Source: JAENVU01 sp963765075 (GTDB lineage Bacteria > Actinomycetota > Acidimicrobiia > IMCC26256 > JAENVU01). From it: a stretch of DNA of 64,000 nt. The translations under genes were made by a program, and so were the position numbers. The DNA lies in assembly GCA_963765075.1 (NCBI GenBank), contig CAVXVA010000003.1, positions 868,001 through 932,000 on the forward strand, given 5' to 3'. Below the pieces are notes generated by a model. That model saw nothing but the letters and a program-made list of their open reading frames with translations. It made no database searches and was not told the origin of the DNA. Below are positions 51,476 through 58,979 of the stretch, in pieces. How positions within the stretch are numbered: the stretch's first letter is position 1; the number at the start of each line of letters is the position of its first letter.

Positions 51476-53758
51476 TCAGACCGTGACGGCACCCATGATG
51501 CGCGGAATGGCCTCGCGGTAGGCCGTCGTCGCCTCGGCGAGCCCGACGGTGAAGGCGCCCTCGGCGACCAGCATGGCGCCGGTGGCGTGACCGATCACCG
51601 CGACCGGCAGATCGGCCGCCGTGGCTCGGGCGACGATCGCATCGACCGCATCGGGGCTGACCGAGAGCACGACCCGTGACGCCGACTCCGAGAAACACCC
51701 GACGCCATCGCCGATCGCCACCTCGAACCCGACCGCACCGTTGATCGCCATCTCGGCGAGCGCGATCGCGAGCCCGCCTTCGGAACAGTCGTGGATCCCG
51801 TTGATCGCGCGGTCGACCACCAACGCCGCGAGCCATGGATGCAACCGCTGGGCGACGTCGAGATCCGCGGCGGGGGGCGGGCCGTGCCGCAAGCCATGCA
51901 TGGTCGCCCACGCGGAGCCACCGAGTTCGGCCGCGGTCGTGCCGACGAGCACGATCGCGTCGCCGTCGAACAGCCGCGCGGGTGGCGGCGCGTCGTGGAG
52001 GTCGTCGATGAGGCCGATCACACCCACCACGGGAGTCGGGTCGATGTCGGCACCGCGACTCTCGTTGTAGAAGCTCACGTTGCCGCCGATGACGGGCATT
52101 CCGAGCGCACGACACGCGTCGCTCATGCCGTCGACGACTTCGGAGAACTGCCACATGACCTCGGGGTGTTCCGGGTTGCCGAAGTTGAGACAATTGACGA
52201 GCGCCTTCGGCGTTCCACCGGCGCACGCGACGTTGCGCGCGGCTTCCATGACGATCAGCGCCGCACCGACACGCGGGTCGAGTGCGCAGTAGCGGGCCTT
52301 CCCGTCGACCGCGAGGGCGAGGGCACGCGGTGGTGCTTCTTGGAGGCGCAACACGCTCGCGTCACCGCCGGGACCGACGACGGTGTTGAGGAACAGTTGG
52401 TGGTCGTACTGGCGGTACACCCACGATGGGTCGGCGATGTTGGGCTCGGCCAGGAGCGCCAGCAGTTCCGGCCCGATGTCGGCACCGGTCGGGAACCGCT
52501 CGGCCAGCACCGCGGTCGGGTCGTCGGCCAGACGGGCATCGAAGTCGGCCGGCCGTTCGAGCGGGCGGTGGTACACGGGCCCGTCGCCGAGACTGCCGAT
52601 CGGCACGTCGGCGATCGGTTCGCGATCGGACGACACCTCGGCCGGCTCGTCGCCGACCGGGGGTGCAGGGTTCGCGCCGGGAACCCCGATGGCATCGAAG
52701 AGGCCCTCGTAGACGCGGAACCGACCGGTGTCGGTGACACGGCCGATGACCGAGGAGCGGATCTCCCACCGGTCGCACAACGCGAGCACCTCGTCGAGGT
52801 TCTCGGGCGTGACGATGGCGAGCATCCGCTCCTGGCTCTCGGAGGTGAGCATCTCGACCGGGTTCATGCCCGGCTCGCGGTGCGGCGCGCGGGCAACGTC
52901 CACGTCCATTCCCGCGCCGGTCTTGGCCGCAGTCTCGGACGCCGCGCACGAGATCCCCGCGGCGCCGAGGTCTTGCACGCCGATCGCGAGGCCGGCGTCG
53001 AGCAGCGCGAGGCAGGCTTCGATGAGCTTCTTCTCTTCGAACGGGTCACCGACCTGGACTGCGGGTCGTTTGGCCTCGCTGCCGTCCTCGAAGCCCGCGC
53101 TGGCGAGCACACTCGCGCCGCCGATGCCGTCCCGGCCGGTCGAGGCGCCCAGCAGGACGGCCAGGTTGCCCACGCCTTCGGCGCGCGCGAGCACGAGCCG
53201 CTCGATGGGCAGCGTGCCGAGGCAGAAGACGTTGACCAAGGGGTTGTCCCGGTAGCACTCGTCGAAGACGAGCTCGCCGCCCACCGTCGGCACGCCGACT
53301 GCGTTGCCGTACCCGCTGATACCGCTGACGACGCCTTCGAAGAGGTAGCGGGTGCGGGCGTCGTCGAGGGGGCCGAAGCGGAGTGGGTCCATCACCGCGA
53401 TCGGGCGGGCACCCATCGAGAAAATGTCGCGGATGATGCCACCCACACCGGTGGCCGCGCCTTGGTAGGGCTCGACCGCCGAGGGGTGGTTGTGACTCTC
53501 GATGCGGACCGCGACCGCGATGCCGTCACCGACGTCGATCACCCCGGCGCCCTCGCCGGGGCCGACGAGCACCCACGGAGCCTCGGTGGGGAAGCGGCCG
53601 AGGTGGGGCCGGGACGACTTGTACGAGCAGTGCTCGGACCACATCACCGAGTACATCGCGAGTTCGAGGTGGGTGGGCTCCCGACCGAGTTCGTCGACGA
53701 CCGCCGCGAGCTCGTCGTCGGTCATGCCCAGCTGTCGATGAAGAGGTTGCTCCGCCAC
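51476..53758 (-). CDS. purL: Phosphoribosylformylglycinamidine synthase, small PurL subunit
   Basis: This 760-residue small PurL has no glutaminase domain. It shows YSVMWSEHCSYKSSRPHLGR, VRIESHNHPSAVEPYQGAAT, TGVGGIIRDIFSMGARPIAV, KLIEACLALLDAGLAIGVQD, LVNCLNFGNPEHPEVMWQFS and GIHDCSEGGLAIALAEM. It works with PurS and PurQ, encoded at 55.5 kb, to make FGAM from FGAR, glutamine and ATP. The GTG start stands 6 nt after TAGGCT. Confidence 0.96.
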   Translation of the reverse strand: MAEQPLHRQLGMTDDELAAVVDELGREPTHLELAMYSVMWSEHCSYKSSRPHLGRFPTEAPWVLVGPGEGAGVIDVGDGIAVAVRIESHNHPSAVEPYQGAATGVGGIIRDIFSMGARPIAVMDPLRFGPLDDARTRYLFEGVVSGISGYGNAVGVPTVGGELVFDECYRDNPLVNVFCLGTLPIERLVLARAEGVGNLAVLLGASTGRDGIGGASVLASAGFEDGSEAKRPAVQVGDPFEEKKLIEACLALLDAGLAIGVQDLGAAGISCAASETAAKTGAGMDVDVARAPHREPGMNPVEMLTSESQERMLAIVTPENLDEVLALCDRWEIRSSVIGRVTDTGRFRVYEGLFDAIGVPGANPAPPVGDEPAEVSSDREPIADVPIGSLGDGPVYHRPLERPADFDARLADDPTAVLAERFPTGADIGPELLALLAEPNIADPSWVYRQYDHQLFLNTVVGPGGDASVLRLQEAPPRALALAVDGKARYCALDPRVGAALIVMEAARNVACAGGTPKALVNCLNFGNPEHPEVMWQFSEVVDGMSDACRALGMPVIGGNVSFYNESRGADIDPTPVVGVIGLIDDLHDAPPPARLFDGDAIVLVGTTAAELGGSAWATMHGLRHGPPPAADLDVAQRLHPWLAALVVDRAINGIHDCSEGGLAIALAEMAINGAVGFEVAIGDGVGCFSESASRVVLSVSPDAVDAIVARATAADLPVAVIGHATGAMLVAEGAFTVGLAEATTAYREAIPRIMGAVTV

Positions 53759-53764
53759 CTTCGG

Positions 53765-53770
53765 AGCCTA
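53765..53770 (-). promoter_or_regulatory. Candidate -10 hexamer TAGGCT for purL, leaderless
   Basis: TAGGCT on the minus strand is exactly 6 nt ahead of GTG 53758, with no Shine-Dalgarno. Confidence 0.5.
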
Positions 53771-53902
53771 CCGACGACGGTCGCGCGGGCCGGGACCGTC
53801 ACGCGCACCGCGATCGATCCGGAGAACGAGGTCCGACCCGATGACTCGTTATCATGAATGGCAACGGGCAGGATTCACTGAAACATCACCCAAGGAGCCC
53901 CG

Positions 53903-54310
53903 GTGCCCAAGAAGAACAGCCCGATGAGTAGTGACCACAAGAAGGCGTTGGCCGAGGGTCGGGAACTCGGCAAGAGCGTGCGGCAATACCTCGAAGCCCT
54001 CGACGAGAACAAGCCGAAGCGGGGCCGGAAGCGCACCGCCGATTCGATCAAGAAGCGGCTCGACACGATCGAGACATCGCTCGCGGAGGCGTCGGTGACG
54101 AAGCGCCTCGAGATGCTCCAAGAACGACGTGATCTCACCGTCGAATTGGCGACGATGGGCACGAAGGTCGACCTGTCGGCACTCGAATCCGACTTCGTCA
54201 AAGTGGCCAAGAACTACGGCGAACGCAAGGGAATCACCTACGCCACCTGGCGGGAGTTCGGCGTCAGCGCCGAGACCCTCAAGAAGGCCGGAATCAGCCG
54301 CGGCGCCTGA
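53903..54310 (+). CDS. Conserved-looking basic coiled-coil protein, function unknown
   Basis: This 135-residue protein is rich in Lys/Arg/Glu: an N-terminal KPKRGRKRTADSIKKRLD, then a long predicted helix to about residue 100, and a C-terminal YATWREFGVSAETLKKAGI resembling a small DNA-binding helix-turn-helix. AAGGAG lies 6 nt before the GTG, and TATCAT (53850-53855) is a possible -10. It stands alone on the plus strand between purL and pyrE. A nucleoid or RNA-polymerase accessory role is only a guess. Confidence 0.7.
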   Translation: MPKKNSPMSSDHKKALAEGRELGKSVRQYLEALDENKPKRGRKRTADSIKKRLDTIETSLAEASVTKRLEMLQERRDLTVELATMGTKVDLSALESDFVKVAKNYGERKGITYATWREFGVSAETLKKAGISRGA

Positions 54311-54871
54311 TCAGCTGCCGAACTCGTACCCGAGATCGGGGGCGGTGAGCACCGGAACGTAGGGAATGCCCGCGCCCGCCAGGCGAGGACCGAGTTCGCC
54401 GCCACGATCGAGCAACAACGACACCGCCACGATCGGGCAACCCATTTCCTCGACGCCGGGCAAGGATTCGAACAGCGCCTTGCCCGTCGTCGCGGTGTCT
54501 TCCACAATTAGCACCCGCTGACCCGGCTCCAACACGCCGGCAATCCGGCCGCCCGTGCCGTGATCTTTGGGTTCTTTCCTGATCGCGAACGAGGGCTTGC
54601 CCGTCACCATCGCCACTGCGAGTGCCACCGGGATTGCGCCGACCACTGGCCCGCCCACCGCATCGAAATCGCCGGGCGAGATGCCCGATTCGTCGAGTGC
54701 ATCAAGGATTGCGTCGCCGACGATCTGGAGACAATCGCCCCGGAAACTCACCTGGCGACCATCGAGATACCAATGGGAGATCCGGCCGCTATTGAGGGTG
54801 AACTCGCCTTCGCGGATGGCGTAGGTTCGCAGCGCGGTCGCCAGCGCTTCCTGAGATGGGCGGAGACTCAT
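54311..54871 (-). CDS. pyrE: Orotate phosphoribosyltransferase
   Basis: The 186-residue type I phosphoribosyltransferase has YAIREGEFTLNSGRISHWYL, DAVGGPVVGAIPVALAVAM, SFAIRKEPKDHGTGGRIAG and the PRPP motif VLIVEDTATTGKALFE. It adds ribose-5-phosphate to orotate in UMP synthesis. AGGAG lies 5 nt before ATG, and the gene follows purQ by 15 nt, so it ends the long purine operon. Confidence 0.94.
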   Translation of the reverse strand: MSLRPSQEALATALRTYAIREGEFTLNSGRISHWYLDGRQVSFRGDCLQIVGDAILDALDESGISPGDFDAVGGPVVGAIPVALAVAMVTGKPSFAIRKEPKDHGTGGRIAGVLEPGQRVLIVEDTATTGKALFESLPGVEEMGCPIVAVSLLLDRGGELGPRLAGAGIPYVPVLTAPDLGYEFGS

Positions 54872-54886
54872 CGTGACTCCTGTCGA

Positions 54887-55555
54887 TCAGGCGGAAACCG
54901 CGGCGCTGGCCAGCAATGATTGCACCATCACCAGGCCATCCTCCGAGCCCAACAACGCGTCAGAGGCCCGCTCGGGGTGGGGCATGAGCCCGACCACGTT
55001 GCGCGCTTCGTTGCAGATTCCGGCGATGTCGTCGAGCGCGCCATTGGGGTTCTCGACGTACCGGACCACGACTCGGTCCTCCGCCCGAAGTGCCGCGAGC
55101 GTTTCCTGATCGCACACGTAGTTGCCTTCGAAATGATTGATCGGGACGCGCAAGATCTGCCCCACCGTCGCCTGATTGGTGAGCACCGTCGTGACGGTTT
55201 CGACCCTGAGCTCGACGGGCTGGCAGAGGAACTTCAACCCGGCGTTCTTCTGCAGTGCTCCCGGCAGGAGTCCGGCTTCGCACAGGACCTGGAAGCCATT
55301 GCAGATACCGACCACCGGCCCGCCCGCCGCGGCGTGAGCCGCGACGGCATCCATCACCGGGGAGAAGCGCGCGATCGCGCCGGCGCGCAGATAATCACCG
55401 TGCGCGAACCCGCCGGGGACGACGACCGCGTCGACTCCCTTGGTGGTCGCATCGGCATGGAAGAGCAGTTCCGCGTCGCCGCCGAGGCGTTCGATCACCC
55501 CGACCACGTCCAACTCGCAGTTGGTCCCGGGGAACTGGACGACGCCGACCCTCAC
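54887..55555 (-). CDS. purQ: FGAM synthase glutaminase subunit
   Basis: This 222-residue class I glutaminase has VGVVQFPGTNCELDV, VVVPGGFAHGDYLRAG, the nucleophile Cys in VVGICNGFQVLCEAGLLPGA and the catalytic His/Glu in GLMPHPERASD. It feeds ammonia to PurL. GTG 55555 overlaps the purS stop (GTGA). Confidence 0.96.
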   Translation of the reverse strand: MRVGVVQFPGTNCELDVVGVIERLGGDAELLFHADATTKGVDAVVVPGGFAHGDYLRAGAIARFSPVMDAVAAHAAAGGPVVGICNGFQVLCEAGLLPGALQKNAGLKFLCQPVELRVETVTTVLTNQATVGQILRVPINHFEGNYVCDQETLAALRAEDRVVVRYVENPNGALDDIAGICNEARNVVGLMPHPERASDALLGSEDGLVMVQSLLASAAVSA

Positions 55556-55809
55556 GCGTGTTCGCTCAGCGAGATGTCGAAGGCCTCGATCACGGGGTTG
55601 GCCAGCAAGCGGTGACACATCTCGTCGACCTGGGCGCGGGCCGCGGCCTCGGTGTCGGCATCGACGACGAGACGCACGGTCTTGCCCACCTTCACTTGGC
55701 TCACGTTCGTGTACCCGAGCGCAGGCAGGGCCCGACCGATCGTCGCGCCCTGGGGATCGAGGATCCCGGGGAGGTGGGTGATGTCAACGGTGGCGGTAAA
55801 GCGCGGCAT
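55552..55809 (-). CDS. purS: FGAM synthase PurS subunit
   Basis: This 85-residue protein has TATVDITHLPGILDPQGATI, ALPALGYTNVSQVKVGKTVR and EMCHRLLANPVIEAFDISL, all PurS features. It bridges PurQ and the small PurL. ATG 55809 lies 7 nt after TAAGGT, a -10-like hexamer that overlaps the purC stop codon TAA, so an internal leaderless start for purSQ is possible. Confidence 0.94.
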   Translation of the reverse strand: MPRFTATVDITHLPGILDPQGATIGRALPALGYTNVSQVKVGKTVRLVVDADTEAAARAQVDEMCHRLLANPVIEAFDISLSEHA

Positions 55810-55816
55810 CGGTTCG

Positions 55817-55822
55817 ACCTTA
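55817..55822 (-). promoter_or_regulatory. Candidate internal -10 TAAGGT for purSQ
   Basis: TAAGGT begins with the TAA stop of purC and stands 7 nt ahead of purS ATG 55809. Confidence 0.35.
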
Positions 55823-56716
55823 CCTGCCGAGGTCCGCATGCGGCGCTCCGTACCAGTCCGCGAAATCGCGGCCGGTGATCCGCTCGTACGCCTCGATATA
55901 CCGAGCGCGCGTGCCCGCGATCACCGACTCGGGGACCGGCGGTGCCGGCGCGGTGTGGTCCCAATCGAGGGTCAGGTAGTAGTCCCGCACGTACTGCTTG
56001 TCGAAGCTCGGCGGGGAGCCGCCGGGCGCGTAGGTATCGGCCGGCCAATAGCGAGACGAGTCGGGCGTCATGACCTCGTCGATCAGCAGGAGTTCCGCGT
56101 CGGTGGTGGTGCCGAACTCGAACTTCGTGTCGGCCAGGATGATCCCGCACGACGCCGCGTGTTCGGCGCCGCGTGCATACACCGCGAGCGCGGCATCCCG
56201 CAGCCGCCCGAAGGTCTCGTTCCCCACCAGATCGATCGCTTCGGCATCGGTCATCGGCAGGTCGTGACCGGTATCGGCCTTCGTGGTCGGGGTGAAGAGC
56301 GGTTCCGGCAACTGCTCGGCCTCGGCGAGGCCGGAGGGCATCGTCCGGCCCTGCACGGTGCCCCGGTCCTGATACTCCGCCCACGCGCCACCGAAGAGAT
56401 ACCCGCGCGCGATGCACTCCATCGGCACCGGGTGGGTACGCCGCACCAACGTCGCCCGGCCGTCGGCATCGGGTCGCGCTCCGGCCGGGAAGTCGGCCGG
56501 ATCCACCGAGAGCACGTGGTTCGGGAGGATGTCGGCGGTGAGGTCGAACCAGAAACTCGACACCGCGGTGAGTACCCGGCCCTTGTCGGGGATGGTGTCG
56601 GGCAACACGACGTCGAACACCGAGACGCGATCCGACGCGACCATGAGCAACTGATCGTCGCCCGCGTCGTAGAGGTCCCGGACCTTCCCCGAATACAGGT
56701 GCGGCAACGCAATCAT
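55820..56716 (-). CDS. purC: SAICAR synthase
   Basis: The 298-residue enzyme has LYSGKVRDLYDAGDDQLLMV, ASDRVSVFDVVLPDTIPDKG, PVPMECIARGYLFGGAWAEY, ILADTKFEFGTTTDAELLLI, DEVMTPDSSRYWP and FDKQYVRDYY. It joins aspartate to CAIR with ATP. ATG 56716 overlaps the stop of the 31-codon gene upstream (ATGA), with no strong Shine-Dalgarno, which points to translation coupled to that small gene. Confidence 0.96.
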   Translation of the reverse strand: MIALPHLYSGKVRDLYDAGDDQLLMVASDRVSVFDVVLPDTIPDKGRVLTAVSSFWFDLTADILPNHVLSVDPADFPAGARPDADGRATLVRRTHPVPMECIARGYLFGGAWAEYQDRGTVQGRTMPSGLAEAEQLPEPLFTPTTKADTGHDLPMTDAEAIDLVGNETFGRLRDAALAVYARGAEHAASCGIILADTKFEFGTTTDAELLLIDEVMTPDSSRYWPADTYAPGGSPPSFDKQYVRDYYLTLDWDHTAPAPPVPESVIAGTRARYIEAYERITGRDFADWYGAPHADLGR

Positions 56717-56808
56717 TTCCGCTCACCGCCCTTCGGGCAGGGCCGCTCGGGCCCCACTCGACGAGGTGGACGGCGCTGCACCGGAGTCGACGCCTCGTTC
56801 ACCTTCAT
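56713..56808 (-). CDS. 31-residue micro-protein or leader peptide between purB and purC
   Basis: ATG 56808 overlaps the purB stop (ATGA) and its TGA overlaps the purC start (ATGA). The peptide is basic and Pro-rich, beginning MKVNEASTPV and containing RVGPERPCP. It aligns without gaps to the 31-residue product at 60233-60328 between purA and purD: 15 identical positions, including E5, TPV 8-10, R12, RVGPERP 17-23, P25 and R30. A 20-nt core, CGAGTGGGGCCCGAGCGGCC, is identical in DNA. The double overlap and paralogy support it as real. Function unknown; a cis-acting leader or a small subunit are both possible. Confidence 0.65.
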   Translation of the reverse strand: MKVNEASTPVQRRPPRRVGPERPCPKGGERK

Positions 56809-58109
56809 GCGGTGACACCATCCAGGACGTCGAAGGTGCGGCCGATGTTGGCGACGGCCTTGCCGAGGTCGAAGGCCCCTTCGAGAGCTGCGGGCGAGAT
56901 CGCGGCGACGACCTCGGGATCGTCTCTCAGCACGTCGATGAACGGGCGGCGTTCGTCCCAGGTCTTCATCGCGTTGCGTTGCACCATGCGGTACGCGTCG
57001 TCGCGTGATCGGCCCGCTTCGACCAGTGCGAGCAGCACCGGCTGGCTGAACACGAGCCCGTAACTGGCGTTGAGGTTCTCGATCATCCGCTCGGGGTACA
57101 CGACCATCCCGTCGATGATCGAGCGCATCTTGACCAACAAGTAGTAGGCGAGCAGACAGGAGTCGGGAAGGATGACGCGCTCCACCGAGCTGTGCGAGAT
57201 GTCACGCTCGTGCCAGAGCGCGACATTCTCCATCCCCGCCATGAGGTCGGCACGCAGCACCCGGGCGAGGCCGCAGAGCTGCTCGCTCTTCACCGGGTTC
57301 CGCTTGTGCGGCATCGCGGACGAGCCCTTCTGCTTCCCGGCGCGGAACGGCTCTTCGACCTCACGGACTTCGGTGCGTTGGAGATGCCGGATCTCGAGCG
57401 CACACTGTTCGACCGTCGCGCCGACCGACGCGCACGCGTACAGCAACTCGGCGTGGCGGTCCCGCGCCAGCACCTGGGTGGCCGGAACGGGCGTGAGCCC
57501 GAGCGCAGCGCACACGTGCTGCTCCACCGAGGGGTCGACGTTGGAATAGGTCCCGACCGCACCCGAGAGTTTCCCGACCGCCATGCCGGCCCGGGCGCGG
57601 CGCAACCGCTCCACATCGCGGCGGACTTGGAGAGCCCAGAGCGCGAGCTTGATCCCGAAAGTGGTGGGCTCGGCGTGGATGCCGTGGGTACGCCCGACCA
57701 TCGGCGTGTCGCGGTACACGTGCGCCTTGGCCGTGATGGCCCGGTCGAGTGCTTCGGCCGCAGTGATGAGCAGATCCGCGGCTCGCGTGAGTTGCAGCGC
57801 GAGGGCGGTGTCGACGACGTCACTCGATGTGAGGCCGTAGTGCACCCAGGCGCCTTCGGGCTGGCCCACCCGCTCCTGCACGATGTCGACGAACGCGGCG
57901 ACGTCGTGCTCGGTGATCTTCTCCCGCTCGTCGATCGCCGCAACGTCGAAGCCGCCCCTGGCGCGCACCGCGGCGGCGGCCGCGGCGGGCACGACGCCGA
58001 TCTCGGCCCACGCCTCCGTCGCGAGGATCTCGACCTCGAGCCACGCACCGAAGCGCGCGTCATCGCTGAACAGTTCGGCCATCTCGGGCAGTGAATAGCG
58101 GGGTATCAC
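56805..58109 (-). CDS. purB: Adenylosuccinate lyase
   Basis: The 434-residue enzyme has IPRYSLPEMAELFSDDARFG, HYGLTSSDVVDTALALQL, VGRTHGIHAEPTTFG with the catalytic His, and the fumarase-superfamily signature GSSAMPHKRNPVKSE. It splits SAICAR and adenylosuccinate. The GTG start overlaps the vapC stop (GTGA), an odd coupling of a core enzyme to a toxin gene. Confidence 0.96.
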   Translation of the reverse strand: MIPRYSLPEMAELFSDDARFGAWLEVEILATEAWAEIGVVPAAAAAAVRARGGFDVAAIDEREKITEHDVAAFVDIVQERVGQPEGAWVHYGLTSSDVVDTALALQLTRAADLLITAAEALDRAITAKAHVYRDTPMVGRTHGIHAEPTTFGIKLALWALQVRRDVERLRRARAGMAVGKLSGAVGTYSNVDPSVEQHVCAALGLTPVPATQVLARDRHAELLYACASVGATVEQCALEIRHLQRTEVREVEEPFRAGKQKGSSAMPHKRNPVKSEQLCGLARVLRADLMAGMENVALWHERDISHSSVERVILPDSCLLAYYLLVKMRSIIDGMVVYPERMIENLNASYGLVFSQPVLLALVEAGRSRDDAYRMVQRNAMKTWDERRPFIDVLRDDPEVVAAISPAALEGAFDLGKAVANIGRTFDVLDGVTA

Positions 58110-58567
58110 GGTGTCTCCTGGTAGATCGGGGCCGGAATGACAGAGAACCCTTCGGCGGTGGCGGCGATGCCGAGCCTCCGGTCGAAGGTGGCGAAGGTGT
58201 CGCAGAACTCGAGCGACGCCCGTGCGGTGATCGCACTCGCCAGCTGGATGGCGTCGCCGGCGCGTAGCTCGTGGCGGGGGAGCAGCGCTGCGGCATGGGC
58301 CAACACCTCGGCACCGAGCGCGACCGTCGCGTAGCGGGGCACTTCATAGGTGCCGCCACGCACGTCGTGGCCGAAGGCGGCGACGAGCACACTGGCATCT
58401 TCGGGGGCCAGCTCGCCCATCCGTTGCTTGTGCCAGATCGCGGACGGGACTTCCACGACGCTGAGGTCCGAGACGACCAGACGCTCGTCGAGGTCGGACA
58501 CCGCGGCGGCGCCCGCCTCGGGGACGTAGCGCTTGAGGATCGCGGACGTGTCGCAGAACGTGGTCAC
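58106..58567 (-). CDS. vapC: PIN-domain toxin VapC
   Basis: The 153-residue protein starts TTFCDTSAILKRYVPEAG with the first PIN acidic residue, has VVEVPSAIWHKQ with the second, and RAGDAIQLASAI plus FATFDRRLG with the later ones. PIN toxins are Mg-dependent ribonucleases that cut tRNA or rRNA. GTG 58567 overlaps the vapB stop (GTGA) and the 3' end overlaps purB (GTGA). Confidence 0.9.
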   Translation of the reverse strand: MTTFCDTSAILKRYVPEAGAAAVSDLDERLVVSDLSVVEVPSAIWHKQRMGELAPEDASVLVAAFGHDVRGGTYEVPRYATVALGAEVLAHAAALLPRHELRAGDAIQLASAITARASLEFCDTFATFDRRLGIAATAEGFSVIPAPIYQETP

Positions 58568-58863
58568 GAACCGCGATCCTCCGCCACGATGTCGGACAGA
58601 GGCTTGCCCACTGCGGCCCGTCGGCCGGCCTCGCGCACGAGTGCGGGATCCGGGCCGCGACCGGCGAGCGGGGTGTGCTCGGAGAGCAGGCCGGCGTGGC
58701 GAAGGCGCTCACGGATGCGCTCGATGTCCGAGCCCGACGCATCGGGATCGGTCGCGGCTCGGAACACGAGGTTCGCCCACTCATTCATGGACTTTCCCTC
58801 GTTCGCGGCGGTTCGCTTCACCCGTTCGACCAGCGCATCATCGGCCCGAATCGTCAGCTGCAT
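58564..58863 (-). CDS. vapB: Ribbon-helix-helix antitoxin VapB
   Basis: The 99-residue protein begins MQLTIRADDALVERVKRTAA NEGKSMNEW, the ribbon-helix-helix that binds the operator and dimerises. The C-terminal part (PLAGRGPDPALVREAGRRAA) would wrap the VapC active site. TAGCAT lies 6 nt before ATG 58863, so the pair has its own likely leaderless promoter inside the purine cluster. Confidence 0.87.
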   Translation of the reverse strand: MQLTIRADDALVERVKRTAANEGKSMNEWANLVFRAATDPDASGSDIERIRERLRHAGLLSEHTPLAGRGPDPALVREAGRRAAVGKPLSDIVAEDRGS

Positions 58864-58869
58864 GCATGA

Positions 58870-58875
58870 ATGCTA
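58870..58875 (-). promoter_or_regulatory. Candidate -10 hexamer TAGCAT for vapBC
   Basis: TAGCAT on the minus strand is 6 nt ahead of vapB ATG 58863, with no Shine-Dalgarno. Confidence 0.45.
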
Positions 58876-58908
58876 CCACTCCTGCCCCCACACCTCAACG
58901 CCCACCAG

Positions 58909-58965
58909 GCGCGACTTTTTGTCTGTAGGGGTGGGCCACGACCCACGCGCAGACAAAAGGTCGCG
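58909..58965. terminator. Long hairpin between purD and vapB
   Basis: GCGCGACTTTTTGTCTG (58909-58925) and CAGACAAAAGGTCGCG (58950-58965) pair with one or two mismatches; an inner GTGGG/CCCAC stem fills the loop. Downstream of purD on the minus strand, it may end or attenuate the purAD transcript before vapBC. Confidence 0.55.
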
Positions 58966-58979
58966 GCGGGGGACGGGGT

